Part shown: positions 47,442 through 60,129 of the stretch, piece by piece
Position numbering within the stretch: position 1 is the stretch's first letter
Layout of the letters: every line of letters starts with the position of its first letter
Source: Lampris incognitus
Lineage: Eukaryota; Chordata; Actinopteri; Lampriformes; Lampridae
NCBI RefSeq assembly: GCF_029633865.1
Contig: NC_079212.1
Span: forward strand, 86,048,172-86,112,171
Direction: 5' to 3'
Length of the DNA: 64,000 nucleotides
Made by a program: the position numbers and the translations under genes
The notes under the pieces: generated by a model
Seen by the model: only the letters and a program-made list of their open reading frames with translations
Database searches by the model: none
Told to the model about the DNA's origin: nothing

Positions 47442-47875
47442 CTCTTTTTTTTTTTAAAAAATTCCCCCTTTTTCTTCTCCCCAATTGTACCCGTCCCAAT
47501 TTTCCCCCACCCGGTTGCTGCTCCACCCCCTCTGCTGATCCGGGGAGGGCTGCAGACTACCACATGCCTCCTCCCATACATGTGGAGTCGCCAGCCAGCC
47601 TCTTCTTTTCACCTGACAGTGAGGAGTTTCACCAGGCGGACTTAGTGCGTGGGAGGATCACGCTATTCCCCCCAGCCCCCCCCCCCCCCGACGGACCAGA
47701 GGAGGCGCTAGTGCAGCAACCAGGACACATACCCATATCCGGCTTCCCACCCGCAGACACGGCCAATTTTGTCTGTAGGGACGCCCGACCAAGCCGGCGG
47801 TAACATGAGGATTCGAACCGGCGAGCCCCGTGTTGGTAGGCAACAAAATAGACCACTACGCTACCCGGACGTCCT
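47442..47875 (-). mobile_element. SINE family B, full length with 14-bp target duplication
   Basis: Flanked by ACAACTAATGATTC (47428-47441 and 47876-47889). Minus-strand copy with the complete body and the tRNA-like head, plus-strand GATTCGAACCGGCG, at its right end. Best-defined copy of the family here. Confidence 0.93.
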
Positions 47876-47999
47876 ACAACTAATGATTCTAGTGGGACCA
47901 GAGCGAAATGCAGATGGTGTGATGTTTGAGTTAAGAAGGTAGAAAACACTCATTAGTCACAGCGCCTCACTGGTGGTCATCCTTTCACTCTCATGGAAG

Positions 48000-48434
48000 T
48001 GTGTACACTGACGTGTGTACACTGACGTGTTGTAATCTAAAGGCGCAAGATTCTCAAAATGAAGATGATATTCTTAGCCCCGTTACGGAGAGTAGTCTGG
48101 GCAGAAATCCATCGAACTTGATTCTGCTCCTTATTTCATGATAAATTCAGCATCTGTACGAGGACTCTCTCTGATTTATTTACAATGCAAGATAAGTGCT
48201 GGCGAGAAGAGGAGGATCTTGTGAAGGGTGGCAGGAGGGGGGCTGAGTTTTCATGCTGTTTGCAGGACAAGGGGGTTTTGTTTTTGTTAAACATGTGTGT
48301 CATCAGTCAGTGGCCGAACGGGCAATGGAAACTCCTTCACTCTGTCAGCTGGTCTTGAGCAGAAAAGGGCCCTTAACTGGCTGGGAGGGATCCTTCTGGC
48401 CGTCTATCCACACACACACACGCACACGCACACG

Positions 48435-48475
<41 letters not shown>

Positions 48476-49880
48476 CCAGGGGGGCAGGTACGAACATCCA
48501 GTACGGGGCACAAAAATACCCCTTGCCCCAGTGCTCCTCCAGAGCTGGCCCAGGGATCACAGGTAGTTGCAGGGCTCTTCTGGGTTTGTGTCAAAGAGCA
48601 GCTTTATTCTGCGAACGCCTGAGCAGCACAACTTGTGCCGCCTGGGATAAAAATAAGAAGGCTGTAATTTCAGTGTTACGCCACACTTGAGCGGCGGTCA
48701 CAGCGATTTTCAGACTCGTCTAGATGTTCACCTTGGGTTTAAAACACGCAATGACTCTAACTAGGTACACAACATTATCCTGCCGTAGGTTGCTTGTTTA
48801 TGAAAGTCGGCTCGTCGGTTAAAACGTCCGTCAGTGGGAAAAGCTCAAGTGGAACTTCATGTTAAAGGTTGGCACCGATGCAGACCGGTTTAGAGCCGCT
48901 GCTCCAGCTCGCCGGGGAAGTTCCTCTATTTGTGGACACTTATGGGCATGACTCACTGGTTCTCAGAGGAATGATAAACATTATAAAACCAAACGAGAAG
49001 CTGGATTCTCCCGAGCTTTTACTCTACATCCAACAACATATTCACGCTAAACAGCCCCCCCCCCCGCCGAACCAGATCAGCTTGGTTCTTACATGAACCC
49101 TTTGGGTGTCCTTCGGTGAACTCCCATTTGTCCCCCATTTGGGAGACACCTCAGTTCTTGACTGCCAAGATGGGAGACAGCCCCGCAGAGATAATCCTCC
49201 TTTAGCGAGTGCCGCAGGAATGGGGCCAGAGCGGCCGCGTCCAGCAGGCCTCACGCTGTCACTGCTGAGGTATGCTCGCCATTTCCTGCTAATGTAAGCA
49301 TGAGCGCCCCTTTGCACAGTCACTCGCTCTCGTTGGGCATGCGAGTGTATATACTGAGGTAGCAGAACTCGAGTCTTGCCCGATACTCCAGCCCCGCGAT
49401 CTCTCTTCTGTTAAACAGCATCCCTACCCGACCCCTCATCCCCCAATACAAGCGACATACACCCGTCAGGTTCAGCGCATTCCTCCGCCTGCACACTTCA
49501 GCACAGCCAGACGACCTGTTCCGAGGCAGATGTACCAGTTTGCCAGCAGACACGCTGGTGTCCACTTCTTAACTCGGCAGTTTGGACACTTGGCCCATAT
49601 ACTTGTCTTTTCTGGGGCTGTTGCGCTGACAGATCCTTTCATCGCACTAACATAGCGGTGTAAAATAAGTTCAGTATTGGTCAAGTGGTCACACCTCCAC
49701 CCCTCCTCTCCATCATTAAGCTCCTTCATTTTCCCTTGTGGATTTTTTTAAATTAATCTCATGTTTGCTTTTGTTATCCCCGCCAGGCAGGTAGCCTGGA
49801 GGAGATTATGCTCACGTGTGTGTGTGTGTGTGTGTGTGTCCGTGGCTAATCTCACTAACTACTGGACCTATCATCCCAAA
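48000..49880. other. ITPR1 intron 3, microsatellites only
   Basis: (AC)n with ACGC interruptions at 48411-48473, C(10) at 49055 and (GT)n at 49817-49838. No gene or repeat family recognised. Confidence 0.45.
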
Positions 49881-49883
49881 TCC

Positions 49884-50293
49884 CCCCCCCCTTTGTTTCT
49901 CTCCAATTGTACTTGGCCAATTACCCCACTCTTCGGAGCCGTCCTTTTGCTCCACCCCCTCTGCTGATCCAGGGAGGGCTGCAGACTACCACATGCCTCC
50001 TCCCATACATGTGGAGTCACCAGCCGCTTCTTTTCACCTGACAGTGAGGAGTTTCACCTGGGGGATGTAGCGCGTGGGAGGATCACGCTATTCCCCCCAG
50101 CCCCCCCCCGAAAAGGCACCCCAACAGGCCAGAGGAGGCGCTAGTGCAGCGACCAGGAAGCATACCCACATCCGGTTTTCCACCCGCAGAGGGGGCCAAT
50201 TCTGTCTGTAGGGACGCCCGACCCAAGCTGGAGGTAACACGGGGATTCGACCCGGTGATCCCTGTGTTGGTAGGCAACGTAATAGACCACTAT
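49884..50293 (-). mobile_element. SINE family B, head truncated
   Basis: Body and most of the head (GGATTCGACCCGGTGATCCC on the plus strand). The last part of the head is missing after AATAGACCACTA. Confidence 0.8.
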
Positions 50294-50336
50294 TATGTTC
50301 TTACAATGAATTTGTTCTCTGCATTCAACCCATCTT

Positions 50337-50449
50337 ATTGTGTCTGTAGGGACGCCCGACCAAGCCGGAGGTAACAGAGGGATTCGAACCGGCGATCCCC
50401 ACGTTGGTAGGCAACGGAATAGACCGCCACGCCACCCAGACACCAGCCC
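50337..50449 (-). mobile_element. SINE family B, second head fragment
   Basis: TGTGTCTGTAGGGACGCCCG to CGCCACCCAGACACC. A tRNA-like head alone, about 45 bp after the preceding copy; either a separate insertion or a local duplication. Confidence 0.75.
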
Positions 50450-50737
50450 AATTTTTTTGTGCACATTTACGACTGCATAATGAAGGACCTCTTGTGGTTG
50501 GGGTGATTCTAAACCTTCAAAAATGTTTGTTCTCGCTGTCACCCTCTCTACGTTGTCTGTGTTGCTCATTTGACCAACGCTTCCCTCTGCCACCGCCTGA
50601 TCGATACCTTTGTCACTGTCAGCCGTGCGCATGCGCGACTCATCTACAACATGATCAAAAGCTATTAAAAGAATTTTGATAAACCAAAAAATGCAAAGGT
50701 TATAAAGGAACAACCTGCAGTCAAAACAGGAATTGTT

Positions 50738-51175
50738 GGGGGCGTCTGGATAGTGTGGCAGTCTATTCCGTTACCTACCAACATGGGGATCGCCAGTTCA
50801 AATCCCCATGTTACCTCCGGCTTTGTCGGGCGTTCCTACAGACACAATTGGCTGTGTCTGCGGGTGGGAACCCGGATGCGAGTGTGTGTCCTGGTAGCTG
50901 CACTAGCGCCTCCTCTGGTCGGTCGGGGAGACTGCTTGGGGGGGGGGGGCTGAGGGATGGGCATGATCCTCCCACGTGCTACGTCCCCCTGGTGAAACTC
51001 CTCACTGTCAGACGAAAAGAAGCGGCTGGTGACTCCACATGTATCGGAGGAGACGTGGTAGTCTGCAGCTCTCCCCGGATCAGCAGAGGGGGTGGAGCAG
51101 CGACCGGGATGACTCGGAAGAGTGGGGTGACTGGCCGAATACAATTGGGGAGAAAAAGGGGGGAAATTAAAAAAA
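50738..51175 (+). mobile_element. SINE family B, full length, plus strand
   Basis: Head GGGGCGTCTGGATAGTGTGG with B box AGTTCAAATCCCC, body, and A-rich tail GGGGAAATTAAAAAAACA. Confidence 0.88.
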
Positions 51176-51300
51176 CAAAACCGGAAGTGTTGTATATTCT
51201 TGTCGCTGCCTGATCTGAGTCAACCACGTAAACGGTTTACCCAGCTTTATTATATTATGAAAACAAAGACACAGTTAGGGTCAGACCAACACGGTCCCAT

Positions 51301-51649
51301 AGCATCCAAACTGCTTATCCTGCTCTCAGGGTGGCGGGGACGCTGGAGCCTATCCCAGCCGTCACTGGGTGTCGGGCGGGGAGACACCCTGGACAGGCCG
51401 CCAGGCCATCACAGTTTCCACACATGCACACCTAGGGACAATTTAGTACGGCTGATTCACCTGACCTACATGTCTTTGGACTGTGGGAGGAAACCAGAGC
51501 ACCTGGAGGACATAGACACGGGGAGAACATGCAAACTCCACACAGAGGACGGCCCGAGACGACCCCCAAGGTGGATTACCCCAGGGCTCAAACCCAGGAC
51601 CTTCTTGCTGTGAGGCGATTGTACTAACCACTGTGCCACCGTGCCGCCC
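51301..51649 (-). mobile_element. SINE family A, full length with 9-bp target duplication
   Basis: CGGTCCCAT at 51292-51300 and 51650-51658. Minus-strand copy from the 3' end (AGCATCCAAACTGCTTATCC) to the complete head (AACCACTGTGCCACCGTGCC). Defines the family as about 349 bp. Confidence 0.93.
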
Positions 51650-51659
51650 CGGTCCCATG

Positions 51660-52690
51660 GCAAACCTTTCCTTTTTGGGAAGTGCAAGTTCATATTAGAC
51701 TCCGTTGCGTTCGTGTGCGGTCTGTGTAGGAGGCTGCGCACCCTCAGACTGACAGACAAAGCATTTTTATTGGGTAGATTTTTTAGCTTTGAACGCTGCA
51801 TATAAAAAACCTTTTTTTTCCCCCTCATATTTCCCATTCAGTCGACTTGGGCGCTGTGTAAAGGTGTTGGCATGGCAGGAAAACACTGCACGGCTAATCT
51901 CTCATGCTACCGGGCCTGTCAGCACGATGATTTCATGACTGTGTGATCAAGGACCTCTCATGGTCGCGGTGATTCAAAACTTTTGAAAAACCTGCTGCAA
52001 CTGTGTGCCGACTCCTCAGGTGGTTGGTCACCCAAGCCCGAGCACCAGAGAAGGAGCGGTACGCCTGGCGGGGATCTGCACGATACCGAGTGCCCTCCTC
52101 TAGTCATCTGTGGGTTGTCTGCATACATTCCTACAATGCCCGTCTCTAAATGATTCAGTGTTGTAGCAGAGAGGTAGTTTTTGTTTCTCAAAGCTAAAAC
52201 TGGCTCTTTTTTTTCAGGTTTACGCCATCTGTTGATTATGGCAACTATTTACTATTTACTGTAAATGGGAGATTGGTGACTGGCCGACATTTGAAGCTGA
52301 CAGTCTGAACTACTTATAACTAATCACTTTGTCCATGCATTGCATGGATCACAGTATCACTACGGGCTGCTTGGATGATAGAGGGGTGGCTGAGAGCAGA
52401 TTTGTCATTGCAGTTATCATGTGGATGATAGCCATGGTCACTGACCCTGCCCTGACCCCTACAAGAAGCTCACTCAGTTCTTGCAACCAAGCACGTTTCA
52501 GCAGTCATTCCCAGTACAAGCTCTCATTCAGACAACATTAACAATGAATCATCATTGGGGCTAAATTTAACCAAACGATCCTCCAACCTCAGCAGTCAGG
52601 TCAGCAGGAGGACTCGACGGCTCACGTGAAAACACTTTTTCAGCAGTTCAGACATCAACACACAATAATGGCAACGGAGTTCATGTTGCT
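51660..52690. other. ITPR1 intron 3, nothing recognised
   Basis: No repeat family or coding signal seen. Confidence 0.4.
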
Positions 52691-52693
52691 CTA

Positions 52694-53034
52694 CCTCTGG
52701 CTTGGCCAGGCGTCCCTACAGACACAATTGGCCGTGTCTGCAGGTGGGAAGCTGGATGTGGGTATGTGTCCTGGTCGCTGCACTAGCGCCTCCTCTGGTC
52801 AGTCGGGGCGCCTGTTCGGGGGAGTGGACTGGGGGAATAGCGTGATCCTCCCACGCGCTACGTCCCCCTGGTGAAACTCCTCACTGTCAGGTGAAAAGAA
52901 GCGGCTGGCGACTCCACGTGTATGGGAGGAGGCATGTGGTAGTCTGCAGCCCTCCCCGGATCAGCAGAGGGGGTGGAGAGGCAACCGGGACGACTCGGAA
53001 GAGTGGGGTAATTGGCCAAGTACAACTGGGGTTA
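52694..53034 (+). mobile_element. SINE family B, 5'-truncated
   Basis: Begins in the body (CTCTGGCTTGGCCAGGCGTC) without the A and B boxes and ends in AAGTACAACTGGGG. Confidence 0.85.
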
Positions 53035-53039
53035 GACAA

Positions 53040-54220
53040 ACAGGAGGAAAAAAAACCCAGTTGAAAACCTCTTCCTCTTAAATTGTCCCAGAGCTTGAGC
53101 TGAAACATCTGCCAACGCTGGATAAAGAGGAAATCCAGTTGAAATGGACAGTTTATCAACTGATGTGCATTTGGTTAGCACTGAATGGGGGATGGGGGTG
53201 GGGTGGGGTGGGGAGACTGATAAGGACACACAAAGAACTTTGAAGAAAACACATCAAAACAGCAAATTCTATGTTTTCAGCTGCCTGCCTCTCAGTGGCC
53301 TGGTGGTCTTCCCGCTACACTAGTAGCATGTGACTACCACTACAGTTATCGGGGTTGGGTTGTCTCCTGGCCTGCCTTCCCTCGCCCACAGTCCTCCTCT
53401 GTTTGTTTGGTTTGCCTGAATCGACACTATCATGGAGTGGTGGCACAACTAACCAATTTCTAATCGCCATGGAGAGCAGGAGGCCCCGGGCCGCCTCCTG
53501 ACTGCTCTTATAAAAGGTCTCATGGGGTTGGCAGCCCGTAGAGCTGCTGCTGTCAAAGGCGTGGGCTTGTCAGATGGCTCAACCTTGATAAACCCCAGAT
53601 ACTGTTCCCCCACTGGGTCCTCGCTCTCATCGTGATCATACATATTGCTTTCCTGTGCTTAGAGACAGCAGAGGTCTTGCAGGAAGCGGCAAAGGCAGCT
53701 GTTGAGAGATCCATTTGTTGTTTTACATGCAACACAACCCATTAGTTGTGTCCCTCACAGTATTTCTGACAGAACAAGATCCTCAGTAGGCTGGCAGCAG
53801 CTTTTTCACGCCGGGCTCTTCTGATTTAATTTTCAGGCCGGCAGAGAGTTCTGTCTGTTTCTAGCGTGGCCTATTTTCCTTCGCCACACGTCTCTGGAGA
53901 TGTTGTAGCTGTAGCAGTGTGAACCAGCTCGCACCCCGCTGTGTGGCAGAGCCCGGTTCTGGTCCCGCCTGGGTTTGTCTCAGCCCGTGTTCATTGATGA
54001 GTGCTGTTTGATGTGGACATCTGAGGATTTTTGTGCTGAGGGTTAATTGCTCATTAGTCAGGATGGCAGACATGGAACAGAAACGAGCCGCTATCTGAAT
54101 GTGCATCCCCTGTGTTTTTACTCTGCCAGTGGTCCATTACAGACAAAATAAACACGGATGCAAAATTCTCTGGTAGCCTTACAGCTGTTGGCAGCTTAGT
54201 TTTATACACATTTAAACAAT
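53040..54220. other. ITPR1 intron 3; one unexplained minus-strand frame at 53449-53643
   Basis: The minus-strand frame at 53449-53643 (64 codons, start MYDHDESEDPVGEQYLGF) has a protein-like composition but matches no family I know. Otherwise nothing is recognised. Confidence 0.35.
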
Positions 54221-54224
54221 ATTT

Positions 54225-55030
54225 TAAGATTCAAGATTGTTTGTCATTTTCATTATGTACCAGTGCACATAAATAGAAGCAAAATGCCGTTTCTCCCAGC
54301 CCACAGCATCGCAACAGAAAAGATGAAAATACACATCCAAAAATGCCCTAAAAAATACTACTAAAAACATAAAAACAGACAGAACAAAACAAAAAGCACA
54401 AACAATTAACAACACAGGCTCAAGTGCAACACAGTCCATTAAAGTGCCATTTCAGTTTAAATGTTGACAGCTGGTGTCTGTCAACAAGTGACCAGCACTG
54501 ATGGGGGGGGGGGGTAGAGGATAGGTGGATGGGGGGGCAGTTTGTTAATAATCCAGACTGCACGTGGGTTAGCCTTCTGCTGGATGTAGCACAGATGCTC
54601 GTGTAGCTCTTCCCAGACGGCAGGAGGGAGAACAGGTTATGAGAAGGGTGGTGGAGGTCCTTCATGATGCTGGAGGCTCTGAGAACACAGTGATGATGGT
54701 ACACCTCCAACAGGAAGGGGAGAGGGGCACAAATCATCTTCCTAGCTGTCTTCACTATTCTGTTCAGCTGGTGTTGTTCGGTCTCTGCAGTTATCGAACC
54801 AGGGTGTGAGACCGCAGGTTAGAATGCTTTAGTGGTGTCCCTGTAGAAGGTGGTGAGGGCTGGAACGGGCAGCCTTGCCCCTTTTAAGTCCTTGGACAAC
54901 AGTTAACAGTTGTGAGTCGGCTGCTCCCAGTCTGTGTACCTGTGAGAAGTAATTCCCATGAAGATTTGGCTGGGAAGGCTGTGATGTGAGGAGGATAACC
55001 TTCATCATTTGAGTATGACACCGTTCAACA
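54225..55030. repeat. Probable dispersed repeat, unclassified
   Basis: AAGATTCAAGATTGTTTGTC followed by ATTTTCATTATGTACC resembles retroelement 3' ends in fish, and GTAGAAGGTGGTGAGGGCTG recalls phrases I associate with fish LINE-like repeats. Assignment uncertain. Confidence 0.4.
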
Positions 55031-55604
55031 CACACTGGTTGTATTTGTTGTAAATTTATACGTTGATATTTTTGATGATAAATTAAATACGCGGCAGTCT
55101 GAGAGTGCAGACTCCAGAGCTCGGAGCTGACATGTGCAGGTCATCTCTGGCCATGCGTAGACGCCTTCCTGTTCCCCATAGATTAGCCTAGCAAATGGGT
55201 CTACTGAAGATAAAATTAATTTAGCTTTTCTAGCATGCGTATCATCATATTTGTCTGCTGAAAGAAAACAAATGAATCTGTGTCCACCACTCTCTGCTGT
55301 AGACAGACATAGTGATTTTTGTTGCTAGTATCTGTGGTGTCTTGCTGTATTTTCTTTTACACAAATTGTGCCAATTAGCAAGTTGTTTGTTGTGTTAACA
55401 AGTTGTACTGATTTTTATTCTGGGAGTTCATAAGCAGCCATTCTCTGACACTAGCAGGTTTTTTTTAAAAGGAAACTCTCACTGATGGTTTTTTGTATGT
55501 GCCATCAGTACGGAGGAAAATATAGTGGACTGAAGTAGCGCCCTGCACAGACTGTTTTCTTAATCGCACTCCCACTGGATTTCTGACCATTACCGCCCAC
55601 TCCC

Positions 55605-56338
55605 GCAATGTGTGTTACACCCCTGCCTGCTCCCGCAATGTGTGTTGCACTCCCGCCTGCTCCCGCAATGTGTGTTACACTCCCGCCCACTCCCACAATG
55701 TGTTACACCCCTGCCTGCTCCGCAATGTGTGTTATACTCCCGCCTGCTCCTGCAATGTGTGTTACACTTCCATCTGCTCCTGCAATGTGTGTTACACTTC
55801 CATCTGCTCCTGCAATGTGTGTTACACTTCCATCTGGTCCTGCAATGGGTGTTACACTTCCATCTGCTCCTGCAATGTGTGTTACACTTCCATCTGCTCC
55901 TGCAATGTGTGTTACACTTTGTCCGCTCCCACAATATGTTACACTTTGCCTGCTCCCGCAATGTGTGTTACCATCCCACCTGCTTCTGCAATGCGTGTTA
56001 CACTTCGCCCGCTCCTGCAATGTGTGTTACACTCCCGCCTGCTCCTGCAATGTGTGTTACACTCCCGCCTGCTCCTGCAATGTGTGTTACACTTCCGCCT
56101 GCTCCTGCAATGTGTGTTACACTTCCATCTGCTCCTGCAATGTGTGTTACACTTCCATCTGCTCCTGCAATGTGTGTTACACTTTGTCCGCTCCCGCAAT
56201 GTGTGTTACACTTTGCCTGCTCCCGCAATGTGTGTTACCATCCCGCCAGCTCCTGCAATGTGTGTTACACTCCCACCTGCTTCCGCAATGCGTGTTACAC
56301 TTCGCCCGCTCCCGCAATGTGTGTTACACTTCCACCTC
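55605..56338. repeat. Minisatellite, 30-bp unit, about 24 copies
   Basis: Unit TGCAATGTGTGTTACACTTC plus CATCTGCTCC, with CGCC, TTGTCCG and CCCGCCTG variants. Because 30 is divisible by 3, it gives three long overlapping plus-strand frames with a 10-residue period (CVTLPSAPAM) and matching minus-strand frames. No family similarity. Confidence 0.96.
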
Positions 56339-56339
56339 C

Positions 56340-57885
56340 TCTCACAAACAGTCTGATCATTCACACCTGTACAATGAAGTTCCATTGATTTTTGTGTCCT
56401 CGCCCGTCCCAAAGGGAAAACACAACTTTACTGTGTAGTTAATGAAGACATGTATACCTATTGGTAAAAACGTAGTGAAGTGATGTGCTTTGCTAGCAGC
56501 GGGGGCATGAGCTTTACTAAAACGTGCTCCTGTCTTACTAAAGCAAAGTGTGTGTGCGAGTTAAAACACTACGTCCATGTCACCTCCCTGGCTCCGTAGT
56601 GTTGTAATGACGTGCTTTGGTTTTCTTTTCAACTTCATTCGTTGACTCCATCCTTCTGGTTAGTGCTAGCTAAATCTTGAGACCCAGTTTATTTTTTGAC
56701 CACCCACTCCCACCCGCAGCAAAGTGAAAACCATCGGCTCCCGCGAGATTTGCATTCCCAACGCAGTCCTCTAGACCAGACCGACACTTACGAGTTGTCC
56801 ACAAAGCGTCATGGCTGCGCCCCTTTTGGGGGGATAGAAAACCTCAGATCCTGGAGATGTTAATGTAGATTGAGTTATATTTAGCTGAGAATTTTGACAA
56901 GTTAGTATGTGTTCATTTCGTGGTAAACAAGCCTTGGTTTTATAGACGTGTCTAGTAATTATTTTGCTACCTTGCGTGAACCCGAGTGTTTGCGGTACCT
57001 TAATAAATGAAGGTTGATTGGTCAGCCATCATGCCCCTTCAGCCTCCCTCCATCCAAATGGATCAATGACCTGACGGTGGCCGGACATTGCTTATCCGGA
57101 CATCGACACATATTTGATCGAGTTAGCATTAGGCTAAGTGTTGTCTGTAAATAACCAACCTGTGTATAGAGATGCGGATTCCTGTGTTTGTTTTATAACC
57201 TGCTACACAACAGCTTTTCAGCATTTTCCTGTTTCTCCCATTATGTGAAGGCGCGATTCTTTCCCCCAGAAGGGGGGGATGTTTGATGACGCGGTGCCTC
57301 TAGATTGAAGCAAGAAAATCCTGACTGTGTAATGTATTGATGGAGAAACCGGTGTTCTGCTGCTCACAGTCTTTCCCACGGTGCCTACACATACCAGAAT
57401 GTATTGCGCTCTTGCGTCTGTATCGTCGTTCATAAGATCCATTGTGCTACTGTTGTGGGACACCTTTTCCACCATCAGAAACGTAGCTTAGCCAACAGAA
57501 CGAGGATGTTGTTTTTTGAACAGCATCATTAGAGTGGATTAGAGTGTTAGAAACCCTGCTAGGCTGTAGTTTTTAGTTTCTCTGCCCGCCGGCTAAAGTC
57601 ACGATACGTCACTTGGCAGCCAGAAAAAAACTGTTTTGCTGCCGCCCCAGAGATGCAGAAACCACTGGGCACAACTGCAGGTGTTTTTCATCCCTGTTAC
57701 AGATAGACAGATAAGGTCGAAAATTTGTGCGTTTTATCTTTGATTCTGTATTTCTGACCTCCCGAGATTAAAAGTAAGTGACAGAGACAAATAAGGTCAT
57801 ACAGGGCACACAGTATCAGAGGCCGAATCTTCCCAAGTTGTTCCTGTTGTTCTTGTTCTTCATTATTATTATTCCAGTTTATTCC
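56340..57885. other. ITPR1 intron 3; repeat at 57400-57560
   Basis: 57400-57560 (GTTGTGGGACACCTTTTCCA, AGAGTGGATTAGAGT) resembles 13565-13720, so it is a second copy of that dispersed repeat. No gene recognised. Confidence 0.45.
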
Positions 57886-57889
57886 CTTT

Positions 57890-58110
57890 CTCAGAGGTTG
57901 CCGGAGCGGAATTGATATTTTCCATCGGTACCCTGTGAGGGCACAGCACCACTGGCGGCCGTTGTCAACCCGGGCCTTGACCGATCCGGTATGGGCTTGT
58001 CAATCCGCATACTGATTTGGCAAAATTTTATGTCGGGTATCCTTCCTGACACAACTTCTAACCCTATGGATGGGGGCACAGGTAAAGCGCTGGATGCCAT
58101 CCCAGTATTC
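57890..58110 (-). repeat. RTE LINE 5'-leader fragment
   Basis: The order GACCGATCCGGTATGG ... TTTTATGTCGGGTATCCTTC mirrors GACCAATCCAGTATGG ... TTTTACGCCGGATGCCCTTC at 33716-33795, the 5' end of the RTE copy. Confidence 0.6.
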
Positions 58111-58320
58111 ATGGACTTGTGTCCATGCCTGTTGCTAAACTTGTGCCCGTGCCTGTTGCTAAAAAAAGTATTAAAAAAATGCTAAAAAGTTGTCCCAAGT
58201 TCAAACGTATGAATACAATATTTATCGATGGATATCGTAGTGAAATATTGCCTTAACCAGCAGTTCTTAATCCAGTCCTCAGGTACCACATGTGTTCCTG
58301 TTATTCTAGTCTGCTCGGTG

Positions 58321-58406
58321 GTTCATTACATTCACCTGGTATATCAGGTATTCCAGCCTCCAGTAAGGGAGGTTTTAACCTGGAACAGCAGGTGAATGTA
58401 ATGAAC
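58321..58406. repeat. Perfect 18-bp inverted repeat
   Basis: GTTCATTACATTCACCTG at 58321-58338 is exactly complemented at 58389-58406; probably the inside of a non-autonomous DNA element spanning about 58260-58500. Confidence 0.85.
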
Positions 58407-58637
58407 TATCTGGCAGAAAGAAAACCTGCACCATTACCTTTAGCAATAGGAATGTTGAAGAAATATTAATTGGGTCACCTGACCAAACCAAACCTGTCCT
58501 CAGGACCAGTCTCACCACCTTTCCTCATTAGAATTCTTCACAGTGGAATTCTTCAGGGCCAGACCTCAGGCAATGCTGAATTACTGTTGTCTCTTGCAGC
58601 TGACTCAGAAAAGGGCCGTCCTTCAGTTCATTCTGCT

Positions 58638-58640
<3 letters not shown>

Positions 58641-58682
<42 letters not shown>

Positions 58683-58690
58683 CTCTCTCA
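58641..58690. repeat. (CT)n microsatellite
   Basis: About 24 CT units with one interruption. Confidence 0.93.
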
Positions 58691-58729
58691 CAGCACATTC
58701 TAAGCCTGTTACAATGCTGTTTGTGGATT

Positions 58730-59230
58730 TACAGTGCTGGGTGACGAAATGGTATCGATAATTTATCGTCAACAAGTTATCGATTTCAGAAGAAACACGG
58801 GGGGGTTATTTTCAATTCTGGTTTAAATGGTACTCTCCCCATGTTCAACGCCATGTAGATGACTGGTAAAACCACACAGATGGTGTGCTTGTTGGGGAGA
58901 GAACCACCGTCTTCAGCTCTCTCCCAGCGTCTGATATGTCGTTGTTTAAACCACTGACGTATGATAACCTCTGGATTGGTGACACGATGATAGAACGCCC
59001 ACTAAGGTTAATGCCAACGGAAGTTCCTTAGCAGCCATTTTGGTACTCCTCACAAAGCCAATTGTACCTGGGGTATCTGCTGGCTTGTCACTATGACTAG
59101 ATATGCAGCATATGGTTAGAAGACTACACTTCAAAAAGGATGTGGTAAAACCAGTCACACATGGGAAGAAATATTAATTTATTATATGTTTATGGTTGAA
59201 ATATATGTATGTATGTTTTTATATATTTTT
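58730..59230. other. ITPR1 intron 3; possible MITE start at 58733
   Basis: CAGTGCTGGGTGACGAAATG followed by ATCGATAATTTATCG has the look of a fish MITE end, but no matching inverted end was found. The rest is unassigned. Confidence 0.35.
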
Positions 59231-59238
59231 TTTTTAAC

Positions 59239-59929
59239 TCCCTTTTTCTCCCCAATTGTATCCAGCCAATTACCCCACTCTTCCAAGCCGTCCGGTTGCT
59301 GCTCCACCCCCTTTGCCGATCCGGGGAGGGCTGCAGACTACCACATGCCTCCTCCGATACATGTGGAGTCACCAGCCACTTCTTTTCACCTGACAGTGAG
59401 GTATTTCACCAGGGGGACATAGCGCATGGGAGGCTCACGCTACCCCCCCCCCAGTTCCCCCTCCCCCCGAGCAGGCTGTACCAATGTATCGAATTCGGGC
59501 GGCAGCTTGGGAACTGCCGCAGCCAGGACGCGAACCCGGATCTCCCGCACCATGGGCGACAACATTAACCAGTCGACTAAAGGGTCCAACCCGTTAGCCA
59601 AGGGCTAGCGTGTCTATTTATCCGTGCACGTTACACTACCCCCCTCCTTCGGGAAGCGCGTCCCCACGCTTCAGCATATCAGCTCCCTCACGCCAACAGG
59701 TGCACGCGCTTCCGATGGCCTCACAGTCTCACCATCCTGACTGACCAGAGGAGGCGCTAGTGCAGCGACCAGGACACATACCCCCACATCCGGCTTCTCA
59801 CCCGCAGACATGGCCAATTGTGTCTGTAGGGACGCCCGACCAATCCGGAGATAACGCGGAGATTCAAACCAGTGATCCCCGTGTTGGTAGGCAACGGAAT
59901 AGACCGCCACGCCACCCGGACGCCCTTGG
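59239..59929 (-). mobile_element. SINE family B, split by another SINE
   Basis: Tail and body at 59239-59476; the rest of the body and the head (GATTCAAACCAGTGATCCCC on the plus strand) at 59737-59929. The gap holds an unrelated 260-bp insertion. Confidence 0.85.
59477..59736 (-). mobile_element. tRNA-derived SINE, family C, nested in SINE-B
   Basis: On the minus strand: A-box-like TTTAGTCGACTGGTTAATG and B box GGGTTCGCGTCC, spaced as in a tRNA. Body different from families A and B. Confidence 0.65.
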
Positions 59930-60129
59930 TTGAAATATTTTTAACGTTAATATTTGTTAACTGCATGTTTTTAGATCTAATGTTAATAACGGTGGTCCAC
60001 GGCTGGATTACGGACTGGGCAATTGCCCCACGGCCCTGGACCACGAGGGGCCCCAAAAGGTCAGGGGTATTGTGTTTGCGCATAGTAGGGATCCCCAATG
60101 ATACCCTACAAGGGACATTTGTTCCAACC

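Noticed and set aside
55608-56438. 276-codon Cys/Pro/Ala-rich ORF
   Set aside because: Translation of a 30-bp minisatellite; equally long frames overlap in the other two phases.
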